A stretch of 64,000 nucleotides of DNA from Streptomyces sp. CB09001 (lineage in GTDB: Bacteria; Actinomycetota; Actinomycetes; Streptomycetales; Streptomycetaceae), in NCBI RefSeq assembly GCF_003369795.1, contig NZ_CP026730.1, forward strand, positions 2,852,001 through 2,916,000. The letters run 5' to 3'. A model generated the notes under the pieces. It did no database searches, was not told where the DNA came from, and saw only the letters and a list, made by a program, of their open reading frames with translations. This document shows, one piece after another, positions 53,501-64,000 of this stretch; position 1 is the first letter of the stretch, and each line of letters starts with the position of its first letter. Position numbers and translations under genes: made by a program.

Positions 53501-56500
53501 GTACCGCACCGGGCGCGGACACGAACACCGAGCCCGCCGCCGGGGCGGACGCCGGGACGGGGGCCGGGGCACACGGCGGCCCGGACGGCGCCGTACTCGC
53601 CGCGCGGCTGCGGGAGTTGCTGCCCGGCTACATGGTGCCCTCGGCCTTCGTCGCGCTGCCCCGGCTGCCCGTCACGCCGAACGGCAAGCTCGACCGGCGG
53701 GCCCTGCCCGCCCCCGCGGAGGCCGGGCGCTCCGGCGGGCGGGCGCCGCGCACGCCGGGCGAGGAGCTGCTGTGCACGCTCTTCGCCGAGGTGCTCGGCG
53801 TGGCCGAGGTCGGTGTCGACGACAGCTTCTTCGACCTGGGCGGCCACTCCCTGCTCGCCACCCGGCTGATCAGCCGCATCCGCACCACCGCCGGCGCGGA
53901 GGTGCCGATCCGGCGCGTCTTCGAGGCGCCGACCGTGGCGGAGCTGGCCCCCGCGCTGACGGACGGCGGGCGGGCCCGTGCCGCGGTCACCGCCCGGCCG
54001 CGCCCCGACCGCCTGCCGCTCTCCTTCGCCCAGCGGCGCCTGTGGTTCATCCACCAGTACGAGGGACCCTCGCCGCTCTACAACATCCCGGCCGCGCTGC
54101 GCCTGTCGGGCCCGGTGGACGGCGCCGCGCTGTCCGCGGCCCTCGGCGACGTGGTGGCCCGGCACGAGAGCCTGCGCACCGTCTTCGCCGAGGACGCGCA
54201 CGGCCCCCACCAGGTGATCCTGTCCGCCGAGCGGGCCGCGCCCCGGCTGGAGACGCTGGACAGCACCCCGGAGCGGCTGGCCGCCGACCTCGCGCGCACC
54301 GCCCGGCACACCTTCGACCTGACCCGGGACGTACCGCTGCGGGCCACCCTGCTGCGGGTGGCGCCCGAGGAGCACGTACTGCTCCTCGTCCTGCACCACA
54401 TCGCGGGCGACGGCTGGTCGCTGGCGCCCCTCGCCCGTGACCTGGGCACCGCCTACGCCGCCCGGACCGCGGGCACGGCCCCCGACTGGGCGCCGCTGCC
54501 GGTGCAGTACGCCGACTACACGCTGTGGCAGCGTGAACTGCTCGGCGCCGACGGGGACGGCGCGGGCACCGAGGGCGGCGGTGAGGGCGCCCGGCAGCTC
54601 GCCCACTGGCGCGAGGCCCTGGCCGGGCTGCCGGAGCGGCTGGAGCTGCCCGGCGACCGGCCACGCCCGGTGCGCCGCAACAACTCCGGGGCGCGCCTGG
54701 ACGTGTCCGTGCCCGCCGAGCTGCACCGCTCGCTGGCCGCGCTCGCCACCGAGACGCGGACCAGCGTCTTCATGGTGCTCCAGGCCGCGCTCGCGGGGCT
54801 GCTGACGCGGCTCGGCGCGGGCGAGGACGTGCCGATCGGCTCGACCATCGCGGGCCGCACCGACGCCGCCGTCGAGAACCTGGTCGGCTTCTTCGTCAAC
54901 ACACTGGTGCTGCGCACCGACACCGGCGGCGACCCGGCCTTCCGCGAGCTGCTCTCCCGCGTCCGCGAACGCGACCTGGCCGCCTACGCCCACCAGGACG
55001 TGCCCTTCGAGCGGCTCGTCGAGGCGGTCAACCCGGACCGGGCCACCTCCCACCACCCGCTGTTCCAGGTGATGCTGACCTTCGACACCACTCAGCAGGA
55101 CGCCCTCGGGGAGCTGAACCGGCTGCCCGGGATCACGACGTCGCTGCTGCCCGTGCACACCGGACTGTCCCGGTTCGACCTCGTGTTCGGCTTCGACGAG
55201 CGGCGCGACGCCGCGGGCGGGCAGGCCGGTCTCGACCTCGCGGTGGAGTTCAGCACCGAGCTGTTCGACGCCGGCACCGCCCGCACCCTCACCGAGCGGC
55301 TGCTGCGGCTGCTCACACAGGTCGCCGCCGATCCCGGCGTGCGCCTGGGCGACCTCGACGTCCTCCTCCCCGGCGAGCGGCACGACCTGCTGGTGGCCGC
55401 CAACCGGCCCGGCACCGAGCCCACTTCACCCCCTCCGGTGACGGCCACGCTCCCCGAGCTGTTCGAGCGGCAGGCCGCCCGGCACCCGGACCGCACCGCG
55501 CTGACCTTCGAGGGCACCTCGCTGTCCTACGCCGAGCTGAACGCGCGCGCCAACCGCCTGGCCCGGCTGCTGACCGCCCGCGGGATCGGCCCCGACGCGC
55601 TGGTCGCCCTGGCCCTGCCGCGCTCCGTCGAACTGGTCGTGGCCCTGCTCGCGGTGGTCAAGTCGGGCGCCGCCTACGTGCCGCTCGACCCCGGGTACCC
55701 CGCCGACCGGCTCGCCCACGCGCTGTCCGACTCCGCGCCCGCGGCCCTGCTCACCGACCGCGCCACCGCCGGCCGGCTGCCCGCCCACGAGGTGCCCCGC
55801 ATCGTCCTCGACACCCCCGCCCTCGCGGACACGTACCCCGCCACCGACCTGGTGCAGGGCGAGCGGGTCAGGCCGCTGGACCCGAGGGACACGGCGTACG
55901 TCATCTACACCTCCGGCTCGACGGGCCGCCCCAAGGGCGTGGCGGTGCCGCACGGCAACGTCGTACGGCTCTTCTCCGCCACCGCGCCCTGGTTCGGCTT
56001 CGACGAGCGCGACGTGTGGACGCTCTTCCACTCGTACGCCTTCGACTTCTCGGTGTGGGAGCTGTGGGGGCCGCTGCTGCACGGCGGGCGGCTCGTCGTC
56101 GTCCCGCACGACGTCACCCGGGACCCCGCCGCCTTCCTCTCCCTGCTCGCGCGCGAACGCGTCACCGTCCTCAACCAGACGCCGTCCGCCTTCCACCAGC
56201 TGGCCGCCGCCGACCGGGAGAACGGCGCGGAACTCTCCCTGCGCACCGTCGTGTTCGGCGGCGAGGCCCTGGACCTGTCCCGACTGGCCGACTGGTACGA
56301 GCGGCACGCCGAGGACGCGCCCGCCCTGGTCAACATGTACGGCATCACCGAGACCACGGTCCACGTCTCGCACTTCGCCCTGGACCGGGCCACCGCGGCC
56401 GCCGCCTCGGCGAGCACGATCGGCGTCAACATTCCCGACCTGCGGGTCTACGTCCTCGACGACCGGCTGCGCCCCACCGCTCCCGGCGTCACCGGCGAGA

Positions 56501-59500
56501 TGTACGTGGCCGGTGCGGGTCTCGCCCGCGGCTATCTGGGCCGCCCGGCGCTGACCGCGGACCGCTTCCCCGCCGACCCGTACGCGGCCCTCTTCGGCGA
56601 GCGCGGCAGCCGCATGTACCGCACCGGCGACCTGGCCAGGCGCCGCACCGACGGCGGCCTGGACTACCTGGGCCGCGCCGACCAGCAGGTCAAGATCCGC
56701 GGCTTCCGCATCGAGCCCGGCGAGATCGAGGCCGTGCTCGCCGCCCACCCCGCCGTCGACGACGTGGCCGTGGTGGCGCGCGAGGACGTCCAGGGCGACC
56801 CGCGGCTCGTCGCGTACGTGGTGACCGGCTCCGGCGCTACGGCCCGCACGCTGCACGACCACGCGGCCGGGCACCTGCCCGACCACATGCTGCCGTCGGC
56901 GTTCGTCACCCTTGACGCCCTGCCGCTGACGCCCAACGGGAAGCTCGACACCAAGGCGCTGCCCGCCCCCGCCCACGCGGGGCAGGTGACCGGACGCGCG
57001 CCGCGCGGACCGCGCGAGGAGATCCTGTGCTCCCTGTTCGCCGAGGTGCTCGGGGTGCCCCGGCTGACCGTCGACGACAGCTTCTTCGACCTCGGCGGCC
57101 ACTCCCTGCTCGCCACCCGGCTGGCCGGCCGCATCCGCAGCACCCTCGGCGTGGAACTGTCCGTACGACGGCTGTTCGAGACCCCCACGGTCGCCGGTCT
57201 CTCCGCCGCCCTCGACGGCGCCGAACGGTCCGGCACCGGCCCGACGGCCGGTGAGCGCCCGGAGCGGCTGCCGCTGTCGTACGCCCAGCAGCGGCTGTGG
57301 TTCCTGCACCAGCTCGAGGGCCCCTCCGCCACGTACAACATCACCGGCGCGCTGCGGCTGACCGGCGACCTCGACCCCGGCGCGCTGCGTGCGGCCTTCC
57401 AGGACGTCGTCACGCGCCACGAGAGCCTGCGGACCGTCTTCACGGAGGACGGGCACGGCGCCCGGCAGACCGTGCTCGACGCCGCCGGCGTGCGCTTCGA
57501 ACTGCCGGTCACCGACGTCACCGACATCACCGAGGACCGGCTGGACGAACGCCTCGAGGAGGCCGCCCGGCACTGCTTCGACCTGACGAGCGACATCCCG
57601 GTGCGGGCGGAGCTGTTCCGGCTCGGCGCGCGGGAGCACGTCCTGCTGCTGATGGTCCACCACATCGCCGGTGACGGCTGGTCCCTCGGTCCGCTGATCC
57701 GCGACCTGGCCGCCGCCTACACGGCCCGCGCGGCCCGTCACGCCCCCGACTGGGCGCCGCTGCCCGTGCAGTACGCGGACTTCGCCCTGTGGCAGCGCGC
57801 CGCGCTCGGGGACGCCGCCGACACCACCAGCCCGGCGGGCCGGCAGCTCGCGCACTGGAAGGAGGCCCTGGCGGGGCTGCCCGACCGGCTCGAACTGCCC
57901 GCGGACCGGCCGCTGCCCGCCGTCGCCTCGCACCGCGGCGGTCGCGTGCCGCTCACCGTCCCCGCGCCCCTGCACCTCGGCGTGGCGGAGCTGGCCAGGG
58001 ACTCCCGCACCAGCGTCTTCATGGTGCTCCAGGCGGCGCTGGCGGCCCTGCTGACCCGGCTGGGCGCGGGCGAGGACGTCCCGCTCGGCACCCCGGTGGC
58101 GGGCCGCGGCGACGACGCCGTCGACCAGGTCGTCGGCTTCTTCGTCAACACCCTGGTCCTGCGCACCGACACCGGCGGCAACCCCACCTTCCGCGAACTC
58201 CTCGACCGGGTCCGCGACACCGACCTGACCGCCTACGACCACCAGGACCTGCCGTTCGAGCACCTGGTGGACGTCCTCTCCCCGACCAGGTCGCTCTCCC
58301 ACAACCCGCTGTTCCAGGTGCTGCTGAGCCTGGACACGACCCAGCAGGACGCGCTGGCCGCGCTCTCCGCCACCGGCCTCGATGTGCGGCTGCTGAACGT
58401 CGCCACCGGTGTCGCCAAGCTGGACCTGGCCCTGGAGATCGCCGAGCACCGCGCCGCCGACGGCACCCCCGCCGGGCTGGTGGGCGCGGCCGAGTACAGC
58501 GCGGACCTCTTCGACGAGGGCACCGTCACGCTGCTGGTGGAGCGGTTCCTGCGCCTTCTGGACGCGCTGGTCGCGGACCCGTCCCGGCGCATCGGCGACG
58601 TCGACGTGCTCGGCCCCCGGGAACGGGAGCGGGTCCTGGCCGAGTGGAACGACACCCCCCGCCTGCCGGTGGAGGGCACCTTCGCCGACCACGTCGCCCG
58701 GCACGCCGCCGAGCGCCCCGGCCACCCGGCGGTCGAGACGGCCGGCGCCGGGACACCCGACGGCGCGCTGACCTACGGCGAACTGAACGAGCGCGCCAAC
58801 CGGCTGGCCCGCGTCCTCCTCGACCTGGGCGCGGGTCCGGAGCGGTTCGTGGCGGTCGCCCTGCCCCGCTCCGCCGACCTGGTCCTCTCGGCGCTCGCCG
58901 CCTTCAAGGCGGGCGCGGCCTACCTGCCGGTGGACCCCGCGCACCCCGCCGAACGGATCACCCACCTCGTCCGGGACGCGGCGCCCACCCTGGTCGTCAC
59001 CACGTCCGCGCTGGCCGCGGGCCTCCCGGACACCGGCACGCCGGTCCTCCTGCTCGACACCCCCGAGACCGCCGCGACCCTCGCCGCACTCCCCGGCCAC
59101 GACGTCACCGACGCCGACCGGCCGGTACCGCTGCGCCCCGAGCACCCCGCGTACATGATCTACACCTCGGGAACGACCGGCCGCCCCAAGGGCGTCGTCG
59201 TCACCCACACCGGGCTGCCCGGCCTCCTGGACATCTTCACCCGCGACTGCGCGGCCGGCCCGGACAGCAGGATCCTCCAGCACCTCTCCCCGAGCTTCGA
59301 CGCCTCGTTCTGGGAGCTGGCGATGGGCCTGCTCACCGGCGCCACCCTGGTCGTGGCGCCGCCGGAGACCACGCCGGGACCGGAGCTGGCCGAGCTGGCG
59401 ACCCGGCACGCGGCGACCCACCTGAGCCTGACCACGTCCGTCCTCGGACTCCTGCCGCCGGGCTCGCTGCCCGGTGGACTGACCCTCGTCGTGGGCGCCG

Positions 59501-62500
59501 AGGCCATCCCGCCCGAGCTGGTGGAACGCTGGTCGCCGGGCCGTACGATGCTGAACTCCTACGGTCCCACCGAGACCACCGTCTGCTCCACCATGAGCGG
59601 CCCGCTGTCCGGCCCCCTCGTCCCGCCCATCGGCTCCCCCGTCGCCAACAGCGCCGTGTACGTCCTGGACGCGGCCCTGCGTCCGGTCCCGCCCGGCGTA
59701 CCCGGCGAGCTGTACGCGGCCGGAGCGCACCTGGCCCGCGGCTACCACGACCGCCGGGCGCTGACCGCCGAACGGTTCGTGGCCAACCCCTTCGGCGAGC
59801 CCGGCAGCCGGCTCTACCGCACCGGCGACCTGGTCCGCTGGCGGCCCGACGGCCAGTTGGAGTACCTGGGACGCGCCGACACCCAGGTCAAGATCCGCGG
59901 CCTGCGGATCGAGCCCACCGAGATCGAGGCGGTCATCACCGAACGCCCGCACCTGGCGCGGGCGGCCGTGATCGTCCGCGAGGACCGGCCCGGCGACCGG
60001 CGGCTCGTCGCCTACGTCGTGCCCGAGCCCGGCCGTGCCGTGGACACCGCCGAACTCCGCGCCGACCTGCGCGAGACCCTGCCCGACCACATGATCCCGA
60101 CCGCGTTCGTGGTGCTGGACGCGCTGCCGCTGACCCTCAACGGCAAGCTGGACCGCACGGCGCTGCCCGCCCCCGACTACTCCGCCCGTGCCTCGGGCCG
60201 GGCCGCCCGCGACCCGCGCGAGCGGCTGCTGACCGGGCTGTTCCGCGAGATCCTCGGCGTGGAGCCGGCCGGCGTCGACGACGGCTTCTTCGACCTGGGC
60301 GGGGACAGCATCCTCTCCATCCAGCTCGTCGCCCGCGCCCGCGCGGCGGGCCTGGTCCTGTCGGTGCGGGACGTCTTCGAACACCAGACGCCCGCGCTGC
60401 TCGCCCGGTCGGCCGCCGCCGCACCCGCCGCCCGGGACGGTGCGGCGCAGGACTCCGACGTGCCCGCCGACGGCCCGGCGCCGCGCACCCCGATGATGGG
60501 CTGGTTCGCCGGTCTCGGCTCCGACCCGGCCGCGTTCAACCAGTCGCTGGTCCTGCGTGTGCCCGCCGCCCTCGACCCCGACGCGCTCGGCACCGCCCTG
60601 CGGGCCGTGCTCGACCGGCACGACGCGCTGCGCATGCGGGTGGCCGGCGACTGGACCATCGAGATCCCGCCGCCGGGCTCGGTGACTCAGGCCGACTGCC
60701 TGGTCCGCTTCGACGCCGGAGGCCTCGACGAGTCCGCCGTGCGCTCGGCGGTCACCGAGCAGGCACGGGCCGCCCGCGACCGTCTGGCACCGGCGGACGG
60801 CCGCATGCTCCAGGCCGTCTGGGTCGACCGGGGCGCCGACCGGGACGGGCTGCTCGTCCTGGTCGCCAACCACCTGGTCATGGACGGCGTCACCTGGCGC
60901 ATCCTGGTGCCCGACCTGGCGGCCGCCTACGCGGGCGAGACCCTCGCCCCGGTGGGCACCCCCTGGCGGCACTGGGCGCTGTCCCTCGCCGACCTGGCCG
61001 GGCAGCCGCGGACCGAGGAGGAGCTGGACCACTGGCGTTCGGTCCTCGGCGACACCCCGCACACGCTCCGCCTGGACCCCGCGCGGGACACCCACGCGAA
61101 CGCGGGCGAGATCACCGCCGAACTCGACGCGGACACCACCGAGGCCCTGCTCACCTGGGTCCCCGGCGTCTGCCACGCCACGGTCAACGACGTGTTCCTG
61201 AGCACCTTCGCCCTGGCCGTCGCCGCGTGGCGACGCGGACGCGGCGAGGACCCGGACGCCCCCGTCGTGCTCGACCTGGAGAGCCACGGCCGCCACGAGG
61301 AGGCGGTCCCGGGCGCCGAACTCAGCCGTACGGCGGGCTGGTTCACGTCGATGTACCCCGTCCGCCTCGCTCCACCCGCCACCTCCGGGAGCGGATCGGC
61401 GCTGCGCGCCCTGAAGGCCGTCAAGGAGCAGCTGCGCACCGTCCCGGGCGACGGCCTCGGCCACGGCCTGCTGCGCCACCTCAACCCCCGCACCCGGGAC
61501 ATCCTCGCCGCACTGCCCCTCCCCGAGTTCGGCTTCAACTACCTCGGCCGGATCGGCCAGGAGGGCACCGACGAGGCCCCCTGGACCATCGAGGGCGGCG
61601 ACGTCGCCGGTATCGACGGTGCCATGCCGCTGGCCCACCCCGTGGATGTGAACGCCGTCGCCCGGGAGACCGCCGACGGCACCAGGCTGCGGGCCCGCTG
61701 GACGTACTCCCGCACCGCGCTGGAGCCCGAGGACACCCAGCGGCTGGCCGAGACCTGGTTCCGGCTGCTGCGCCGCCTCGTGGAGGAGGCCCGACAGCCC
61801 GGCGCGGGTGGCCTCACCCCCTCCGACATCACCCACCCGGCCCTCGCCCAGGACGAGATCGAGGACCTGGAGCACACCGTCCCCGGCCTCCAGGACATCC
61901 TGCCCCTCGCCCCCCTCCAGGAGGGCTTCCTCTTCCTCAACCTGTACGACGAGAAGGCCCGCGACGTCTACGTCGGCCAGCTCGCCTTCGACCTGGAGGG
62001 CTCCTTCGACGGCACCCGCATGCGCGCGGCGGCCGGGGCCCTGCTGCGCCGCCACGCCAACCTGCGGGCCGGGTTCCGGCAGACGACGTCCGGCACGTGG
62101 GTGCAGGTGGTGCCCGCCGAGCTCGAACCCGACTGGCGGGAGTGCGACCTGACCGACCTCGCCGACGAGGCGGAACGGGACGCCGAGGCCGGGCGGCTGG
62201 CGGCCGGGGACCGCGAACGCCGCTTCGACCTCACCAGCCCGCCGCTGATGCGCTTCACCGCGATCCGGCTGTCCGCCGACCGCGTCCGGCTGGTGATGAC
62301 CAACCACCACATCCTGCTCGACGGCTGGTCCATGCCCCTGCTCTGGCAGGAACTGACCGAGCTGTACGTCTCCGGCGGCGACCCCGTGAGCCTGCCCCCG
62401 GTCCGCCCCTACCGCGACTACCTGGCCTGGCTCGGCGCCCGCGACCGGGACGCCGCCCGCGACGCCTGGCAGCGGTCCCTGTCCGGGCTCGACGAGGCCA

Positions 62501-64000
62501 CCCTCCTCGCCCCGGACGCCGGCCCCGCCGAGGCGGCACCGCTGAGCATCCCGTTCGGCCCGGGCCGTGACGCCACGGCGGCTCTGTCCGCGTGGGCGCG
62601 CGGTCAGGGGGTGACCATGAACACGGTGGTCCAGGGCGCCTGGGCCCTCGCGCTGGCCCAGGCCACCGGACGCGACGACGTCGTCTTCGGCGCCACCGTC
62701 TCCGGCCGGCCGCCCGAGCTGCCCGGCGTCGAATCCATGATCGGCCTGTTCATCAACACCCTGCCCGTCCGCGCCCGCCTCGACCAGGCCGAACCCCTCG
62801 GCGACCTCTTCCGCCGCCTCCAGGACGAACAGGCCCACCTCCTGGACCACCAGTGGCCCGGACTCGCCGACATCCAGCACTGGGCCGGACACGGCGAACT
62901 CTTCGACACCGCCATGGTCTTCCAGAACTACCCGGTGAGCGCCGACACGACGAGCCGCCAGCTGGACGGACTGCGGGTGGCCGGTTTCGACGCGGTCGAG
63001 AGCACGGACTTCGCCGTCAACCTCGTCGCCCACACCCGCGACGACATCCTGCGGCTGCGCCTCGACTACCGCCCGGACGCCTGCGCCGGCGACCTGGTCC
63101 ACTCGCTGGCGGACCGGATGCTGCGGGTCCTGGAAGCACTGGCCGCCGACGCGGACCGTCCCGTGGCCCACCTGGACACCCTCGACCCGGCCGCGCGGGA
63201 ACGGGTCCTGGTGGAGTGGAACGGGGCCCCGACCGAACTTCCCGGGACACCGCTGCACGAGCTGATCAGCAGCCAGGCTCGGCTGACGCCGGACGCCGTG
63301 GCGGTGGTGTGCGACGGCACCTCCCTGACCTACGCCGAGCTGGACGGGCGCGCCAACCAACTCGCCCGGCACCTGCTGGGCGAGGGGCTGAGTGCGGAGC
63401 AGTTCGTGGCGGTCGCGCTGGCCAAGTCACTGGACGCGGTAGTCAGCATGCTGGCCGTGCTGAAGACCGGCGCGGCCTACCTGCCGATCGACCCGGACTA
63501 TCCCGCCGAGCGCATCAGCTACATGCTCGACGACGCCCGACCCGCCTTGACCCTCACCGAACCGGTGGACTCCGCTGCGTATGCGAGTCGTCCCGACGGT
63601 CCGCTCTCGGACGCGGAACGCCGTAGCCCGTGGTCGGCCCGACATGCCGCGTACATGATCTACACCTCGGGCTCCACCGGCCGCCCCAAGGGCGTCGTCA
63701 TCGAACACCACGCCCTGGCCACCTACCTCCACCGCGCCCGCAGCACGTACTCCGCCATGACCGGGGTCACCGTCCTGCACTCGCCCCTGGCCTTCGACCT
63801 CACCATCACCGCCCTGTGGACACCCCTCACCGCCGGCGGAACCGTCCACCTGACCAGCCTGGAGGAGGCTGACGTCCAGCCGAGCCTGATCAAGGCCACG
63901 CCCAGCCACCTCCCCCTGCTCACCACACTCCCCGAGACGGCATCCCCGTCCCACACCCTCATCCTCGGCGGCGAAGCCCTCCACACCGACCAGCTGACCG
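50593..64000 (+). CDS. cdaPS1: CDA peptide synthetase I, first 4469 codons (continues beyond the window)
   Basis: A giant non-ribosomal peptide synthetase open from GTG 50593 (GAGGAGA at 50583-50589) to the right edge. Visible order: C1-A1-T1, C2-A2-T2, C3-A3-T3-E3, C4-A4 (cut). Specificity residues read by motif alignment are DVWHFSLVD (Ser), DFWNVGMVH (Thr), DAWSVGSVC (Trp) and DLTKIG... (Asp), in agreement with Ser1-Thr2-D-Trp3-Asp4 of CDA. The C1 domain at the very N terminus should be the lipo-initiation domain taking the epoxyhexanoyl group. The full protein is known as about 7.5 thousand residues with six modules; the rest is outside. Needs MbtH and a phosphopantetheinyl transferase. 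Confidence 0.97.
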   Translation, partial: MSENSSVRHGLTSAQHEVWLAQQLDPRGAHYRTGSCLEIDGPLDHSVLSAALRHTVAGTETLCSRFLTDEEGRPYRAYCPPAPEGSDAVEDPDGVPYTPVLLRHIDLSGHEDPEGEAQRWMERDRATPLRLDRPGLSSHALFTLGGGRHVYYLGVHHIVIDGTSMALFYERLAEVYRALRDGRAVPAAAFGDTDRMVAGEEAYRASARYERDRAYWTGLFADRPEPVSLTGRGGGRVLAPTVTSLGLPPERTEVLGRAAEATGAHWARVVIAGVGAFLHRTTGARDIVVSVPVTGRYGANARITPGMVSNRLPLRLAVRPGESFARVVETVSEAMSGLLAHSRFRGEDLDRELGGAGVSGPAVNVMPYIRPVDFGGPVGLMRSISSGPTADLTIVLTGTPESGLRVEFEGNPQVYGAQDLTVLQERFVRFLAELAADPTATVDEVALLTPDERERVLDGWNDTAREVPESTLPELFAARAARTPGHEALVYEGTSLTYAELDARAERLAGALAARGAGPERFVAVAVERSAELVVALLAVLKSGAAYVPVDPGYPAERIAHILRDAGAMLVLSTRDTAERLPEDGTPRLLLDEPAATGRTLPAVTVPRAVPGPGHPAYVIYTSGSTGRPKGVVISHRAIVNRLAWMQDAYGLEPSDRVLQKTPSGFDVSVWEFFWPLVQGATLVVARPGGHTDPAYLADTVRREGVTTLHFVPSMLDVFLREPAAASLGGATPVRRVFCSGEALPAELRARFRAVSDVPLHNLYGPTEAAVDVTYWPCAEDTGDGPVPIGRPVWNTRMYVLDAALRPVPAGVPGELYIAGVQLARGYLGRPALSAERFTADPHGAPGSRMYRTGDLARWNHDGSLDYLGRADHQVKLRGFRIELGEIEAALVRQPEIAQAAVVLREDRPGDQRLVAYTVPTRDPGVDPGTPADTGEHPGPDGTAANAFADARPDAATGTGADTGTDARTGTAPGADTNTEPAAGADAGTGAGAHGGPDGAVLAARLRELLPGYMVPSAFVALPRLPVTPNGKLDRRALPAPAEAGRSGGRAPRTPGEELLCTLFAEVLGVAEVGVDDSFFDLGGHSLLATRLISRIRTTAGAEVPIRRVFEAPTVAELAPALTDGGRARAAVTARPRPDRLPLSFAQRRLWFIHQYEGPSPLYNIPAALRLSGPVDGAALSAALGDVVARHESLRTVFAEDAHGPHQVILSAERAAPRLETLDSTPERLAADLARTARHTFDLTRDVPLRATLLRVAPEEHVLLLVLHHIAGDGWSLAPLARDLGTAYAARTAGTAPDWAPLPVQYADYTLWQRELLGADGDGAGTEGGGEGARQLAHWREALAGLPERLELPGDRPRPVRRNNSGARLDVSVPAELHRSLAALATETRTSVFMVLQAALAGLLTRLGAGEDVPIGSTIAGRTDAAVENLVGFFVNTLVLRTDTGGDPAFRELLSRVRERDLAAYAHQDVPFERLVEAVNPDRATSHHPLFQVMLTFDTTQQDALGELNRLPGITTSLLPVHTGLSRFDLVFGFDERRDAAGGQAGLDLAVEFSTELFDAGTARTLTERLLRLLTQVAADPGVRLGDLDVLLPGERHDLLVAANRPGTEPTSPPPVTATLPELFERQAARHPDRTALTFEGTSLSYAELNARANRLARLLTARGIGPDALVALALPRSVELVVALLAVVKSGAAYVPLDPGYPADRLAHALSDSAPAALLTDRATAGRLPAHEVPRIVLDTPALADTYPATDLVQGERVRPLDPRDTAYVIYTSGSTGRPKGVAVPHGNVVRLFSATAPWFGFDERDVWTLFHSYAFDFSVWELWGPLLHGGRLVVVPHDVTRDPAAFLSLLARERVTVLNQTPSAFHQLAAADRENGAELSLRTVVFGGEALDLSRLADWYERHAEDAPALVNMYGITETTVHVSHFALDRATAAAASASTIGVNIPDLRVYVLDDRLRPTAPGVTGEMYVAGAGLARGYLGRPALTADRFPADPYAALFGERGSRMYRTGDLARRRTDGGLDYLGRADQQVKIRGFRIEPGEIEAVLAAHPAVDDVAVVAREDVQGDPRLVAYVVTGSGATARTLHDHAAGHLPDHMLPSAFVTLDALPLTPNGKLDTKALPAPAHAGQVTGRAPRGPREEILCSLFAEVLGVPRLTVDDSFFDLGGHSLLATRLAGRIRSTLGVELSVRRLFETPTVAGLSAALDGAERSGTGPTAGERPERLPLSYAQQRLWFLHQLEGPSATYNITGALRLTGDLDPGALRAAFQDVVTRHESLRTVFTEDGHGARQTVLDAAGVRFELPVTDVTDITEDRLDERLEEAARHCFDLTSDIPVRAELFRLGAREHVLLLMVHHIAGDGWSLGPLIRDLAAAYTARAARHAPDWAPLPVQYADFALWQRAALGDAADTTSPAGRQLAHWKEALAGLPDRLELPADRPLPAVASHRGGRVPLTVPAPLHLGVAELARDSRTSVFMVLQAALAALLTRLGAGEDVPLGTPVAGRGDDAVDQVVGFFVNTLVLRTDTGGNPTFRELLDRVRDTDLTAYDHQDLPFEHLVDVLSPTRSLSHNPLFQVLLSLDTTQQDALAALSATGLDVRLLNVATGVAKLDLALEIAEHRAADGTPAGLVGAAEYSADLFDEGTVTLLVERFLRLLDALVADPSRRIGDVDVLGPRERERVLAEWNDTPRLPVEGTFADHVARHAAERPGHPAVETAGAGTPDGALTYGELNERANRLARVLLDLGAGPERFVAVALPRSADLVLSALAAFKAGAAYLPVDPAHPAERITHLVRDAAPTLVVTTSALAAGLPDTGTPVLLLDTPETAATLAALPGHDVTDADRPVPLRPEHPAYMIYTSGTTGRPKGVVVTHTGLPGLLDIFTRDCAAGPDSRILQHLSPSFDASFWELAMGLLTGATLVVAPPETTPGPELAELATRHAATHLSLTTSVLGLLPPGSLPGGLTLVVGAEAIPPELVERWSPGRTMLNSYGPTETTVCSTMSGPLSGPLVPPIGSPVANSAVYVLDAALRPVPPGVPGELYAAGAHLARGYHDRRALTAERFVANPFGEPGSRLYRTGDLVRWRPDGQLEYLGRADTQVKIRGLRIEPTEIEAVITERPHLARAAVIVREDRPGDRRLVAYVVPEPGRAVDTAELRADLRETLPDHMIPTAFVVLDALPLTLNGKLDRTALPAPDYSARASGRAARDPRERLLTGLFREILGVEPAGVDDGFFDLGGDSILSIQLVARARAAGLVLSVRDVFEHQTPALLARSAAAAPAARDGAAQDSDVPADGPAPRTPMMGWFAGLGSDPAAFNQSLVLRVPAALDPDALGTALRAVLDRHDALRMRVAGDWTIEIPPPGSVTQADCLVRFDAGGLDESAVRSAVTEQARAARDRLAPADGRMLQAVWVDRGADRDGLLVLVANHLVMDGVTWRILVPDLAAAYAGETLAPVGTPWRHWALSLADLAGQPRTEEELDHWRSVLGDTPHTLRLDPARDTHANAGEITAELDADTTEALLTWVPGVCHATVNDVFLSTFALAVAAWRRGRGEDPDAPVVLDLESHGRHEEAVPGAELSRTAGWFTSMYPVRLAPPATSGSGSALRALKAVKEQLRTVPGDGLGHGLLRHLNPRTRDILAALPLPEFGFNYLGRIGQEGTDEAPWTIEGGDVAGIDGAMPLAHPVDVNAVARETADGTRLRARWTYSRTALEPEDTQRLAETWFRLLRRLVEEARQPGAGGLTPSDITHPALAQDEIEDLEHTVPGLQDILPLAPLQEGFLFLNLYDEKARDVYVGQLAFDLEGSFDGTRMRAAAGALLRRHANLRAGFRQTTSGTWVQVVPAELEPDWRECDLTDLADEAERDAEAGRLAAGDRERRFDLTSPPLMRFTAIRLSADRVRLVMTNHHILLDGWSMPLLWQELTELYVSGGDPVSLPPVRPYRDYLAWLGARDRDAARDAWQRSLSGLDEATLLAPDAGPAEAAPLSIPFGPGRDATAALSAWARGQGVTMNTVVQGAWALALAQATGRDDVVFGATVSGRPPELPGVESMIGLFINTLPVRARLDQAEPLGDLFRRLQDEQAHLLDHQWPGLADIQHWAGHGELFDTAMVFQNYPVSADTTSRQLDGLRVAGFDAVESTDFAVNLVAHTRDDILRLRLDYRPDACAGDLVHSLADRMLRVLEALAADADRPVAHLDTLDPAARERVLVEWNGAPTELPGTPLHELISSQARLTPDAVAVVCDGTSLTYAELDGRANQLARHLLGEGLSAEQFVAVALAKSLDAVVSMLAVLKTGAAYLPIDPDYPAERISYMLDDARPALTLTEPVDSAAYASRPDGPLSDAERRSPWSARHAAYMIYTSGSTGRPKGVVIEHHALATYLHRARSTYSAMTGVTVLHSPLAFDLTITALWTPLTAGGTVHLTSLEEADVQPSLIKATPSHLPLLTTLPETASPSHTLILGGEALHTDQLT
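50617..53950 (+). other. cdaPS1 module 1: starter C - A(Ser) - T, with an insertion in A
   Basis: C1 has the catalytic HHIVIDG (His156-His157). A1 has [11 protein letters not shown] near residue 622 and code DVWHFSLVD, fitting serine. Between the A8-A9 core (…[12 protein letters not shown]) and the [11 protein letters not shown] block lies a ~75-residue Asp/Thr/Gly/Ala-rich insertion (nt ~53353-53580). The carrier serine is 1086 in [14 protein letters not shown]. Confidence 0.85.
53990..57230 (+). other. cdaPS1 module 2: C - A(Thr) - T
   Basis: C2 has HHIAGDGWS beginning at His1268. A2 carries [16 protein letters not shown] and [13 protein letters not shown], giving DFWNVGMVH, the threonine code. 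Carrier Ser2171 in [14 protein letters not shown]. The hydroxyl of Thr2 closes the CDA ring. Confidence 0.85.
57260..61830 (+). other. cdaPS1 module 3: C - A(Trp) - T - E
   Basis: C3 has HHIAGDGWS at His2356. A3 code reads DAWSVGSVC, expected for tryptophan. The carrier has the pre-epimerase form [14 protein letters not shown] (Ser3239). The epimerase (nt ~60480-61800) has [13 protein letters not shown] at 3426 and FNYLGRIGQ; the usual first His of HHxxxDG is Asn here. It makes D-Trp3. Confidence 0.85.
61840..64000 (+). other. cdaPS1 module 4: C (D-L type) - A(Asp), cut by the window end
   Basis: C4 has [15 protein letters not shown] (His3905) and follows an epimerase, so it should accept a D-residue upstream. 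A4 has [11 protein letters not shown] near residue 4357 and the code start D-L-T ([10 protein letters not shown]), K (LIKATPSHL), I-G (LILGGEAL), fitting aspartate. The sequence ends before the A5 core. Confidence 0.8.

Noticed and set aside
50464..63372. Minus-strand open frames of 1639 and 2648 codons opposite cdaPS1
   Set aside because: The plus strand carries unbroken C-A-T domain motifs; the minus frames lack any motif and are shadows of GC3 bias.

Overview
The window is about 64 kb of very GC-rich actinomycete DNA with dense, often overlapping genes, GTG/TTG starts and strong GC3 bias. Gene content and order match the Streptomyces coelicolor A3(2) / S. lividans chromosome around hrdD and the left part of the calcium-dependent antibiotic (CDA) cluster. 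I recognise this from memory of gene families and order (hrdD; glmT-trpEGDC-aroH; cdaR; absA1/absA2; hpgT-hmo-hmaS; cdaPS1), not from a database search.

Region 1 (1-17 kb) is ordinary core chromosome: the tail of a cation/proton antiporter, an MFS permease, an FmdB zinc ribbon protein, MTA phosphorylase, a SAF-like secreted or anchored protein, MscL, an LtrA protein, an S58 (P1) self-processing peptidase, an L,D-transpeptidase lipoprotein, a DUF6227 protein, the fructose PTS operon fruR-fruK-fruA, a DHA2 exporter divergent from a WYL regulator, and a TetR regulator with a palindromic operator.

Region 2 (17-26.5 kb): sigma factor HrdD, whose upstream region carries an exact sigma-R-type promoter (GGAAT-N18-GTT); a GNAT acetyltransferase; a DODA-type dioxygenase divergent from a MarR regulator with TTGA/TCAA operators between them; a TetR-MFS drug-efflux pair; a secreted M6 metalloprotease; and an unusual double IclR regulator.

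Region 3 (26.5-64 kb) is the CDA cluster. A six-gene minus-strand operon (glmT-trpE-trpG-trpD-trpC-aroH, all start/stop overlapped) supplies 3-methylglutamate and tryptophan. A P-type ATPase diverges from it. The SARP activator CdaR, an MbtH protein, two lipid-hydrolase-like secreted proteins, prephenate dehydrogenase, an ABC exporter and the AbsA1/AbsA2 two-component repressor system follow. HmaS-HmO-HpgT, together with prephenate dehydrogenase, make 4-hydroxyphenylglycine. They are divergent from cdaPS1, the first CDA synthetase, which runs off the window. The visible 4469 codons of cdaPS1 hold C-A(Ser)-T / C-A(Thr)-T / C-A(Trp)-T-E / C-A(Asp, cut), which matches the first four residues of CDA (Ser-Thr-D-Trp-Asp).

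The biosynthetic system is a described one. The less obvious observations are: low-complexity repeat insertions in several CDA enzymes; 11/22-bp phased GGTTATC repeats between hmaS and cdaPS1; a deletion in the second effector domain of the double IclR protein; several short tandem duplications that span stop codons; and a low-GC3 start and long leader of cdaR.
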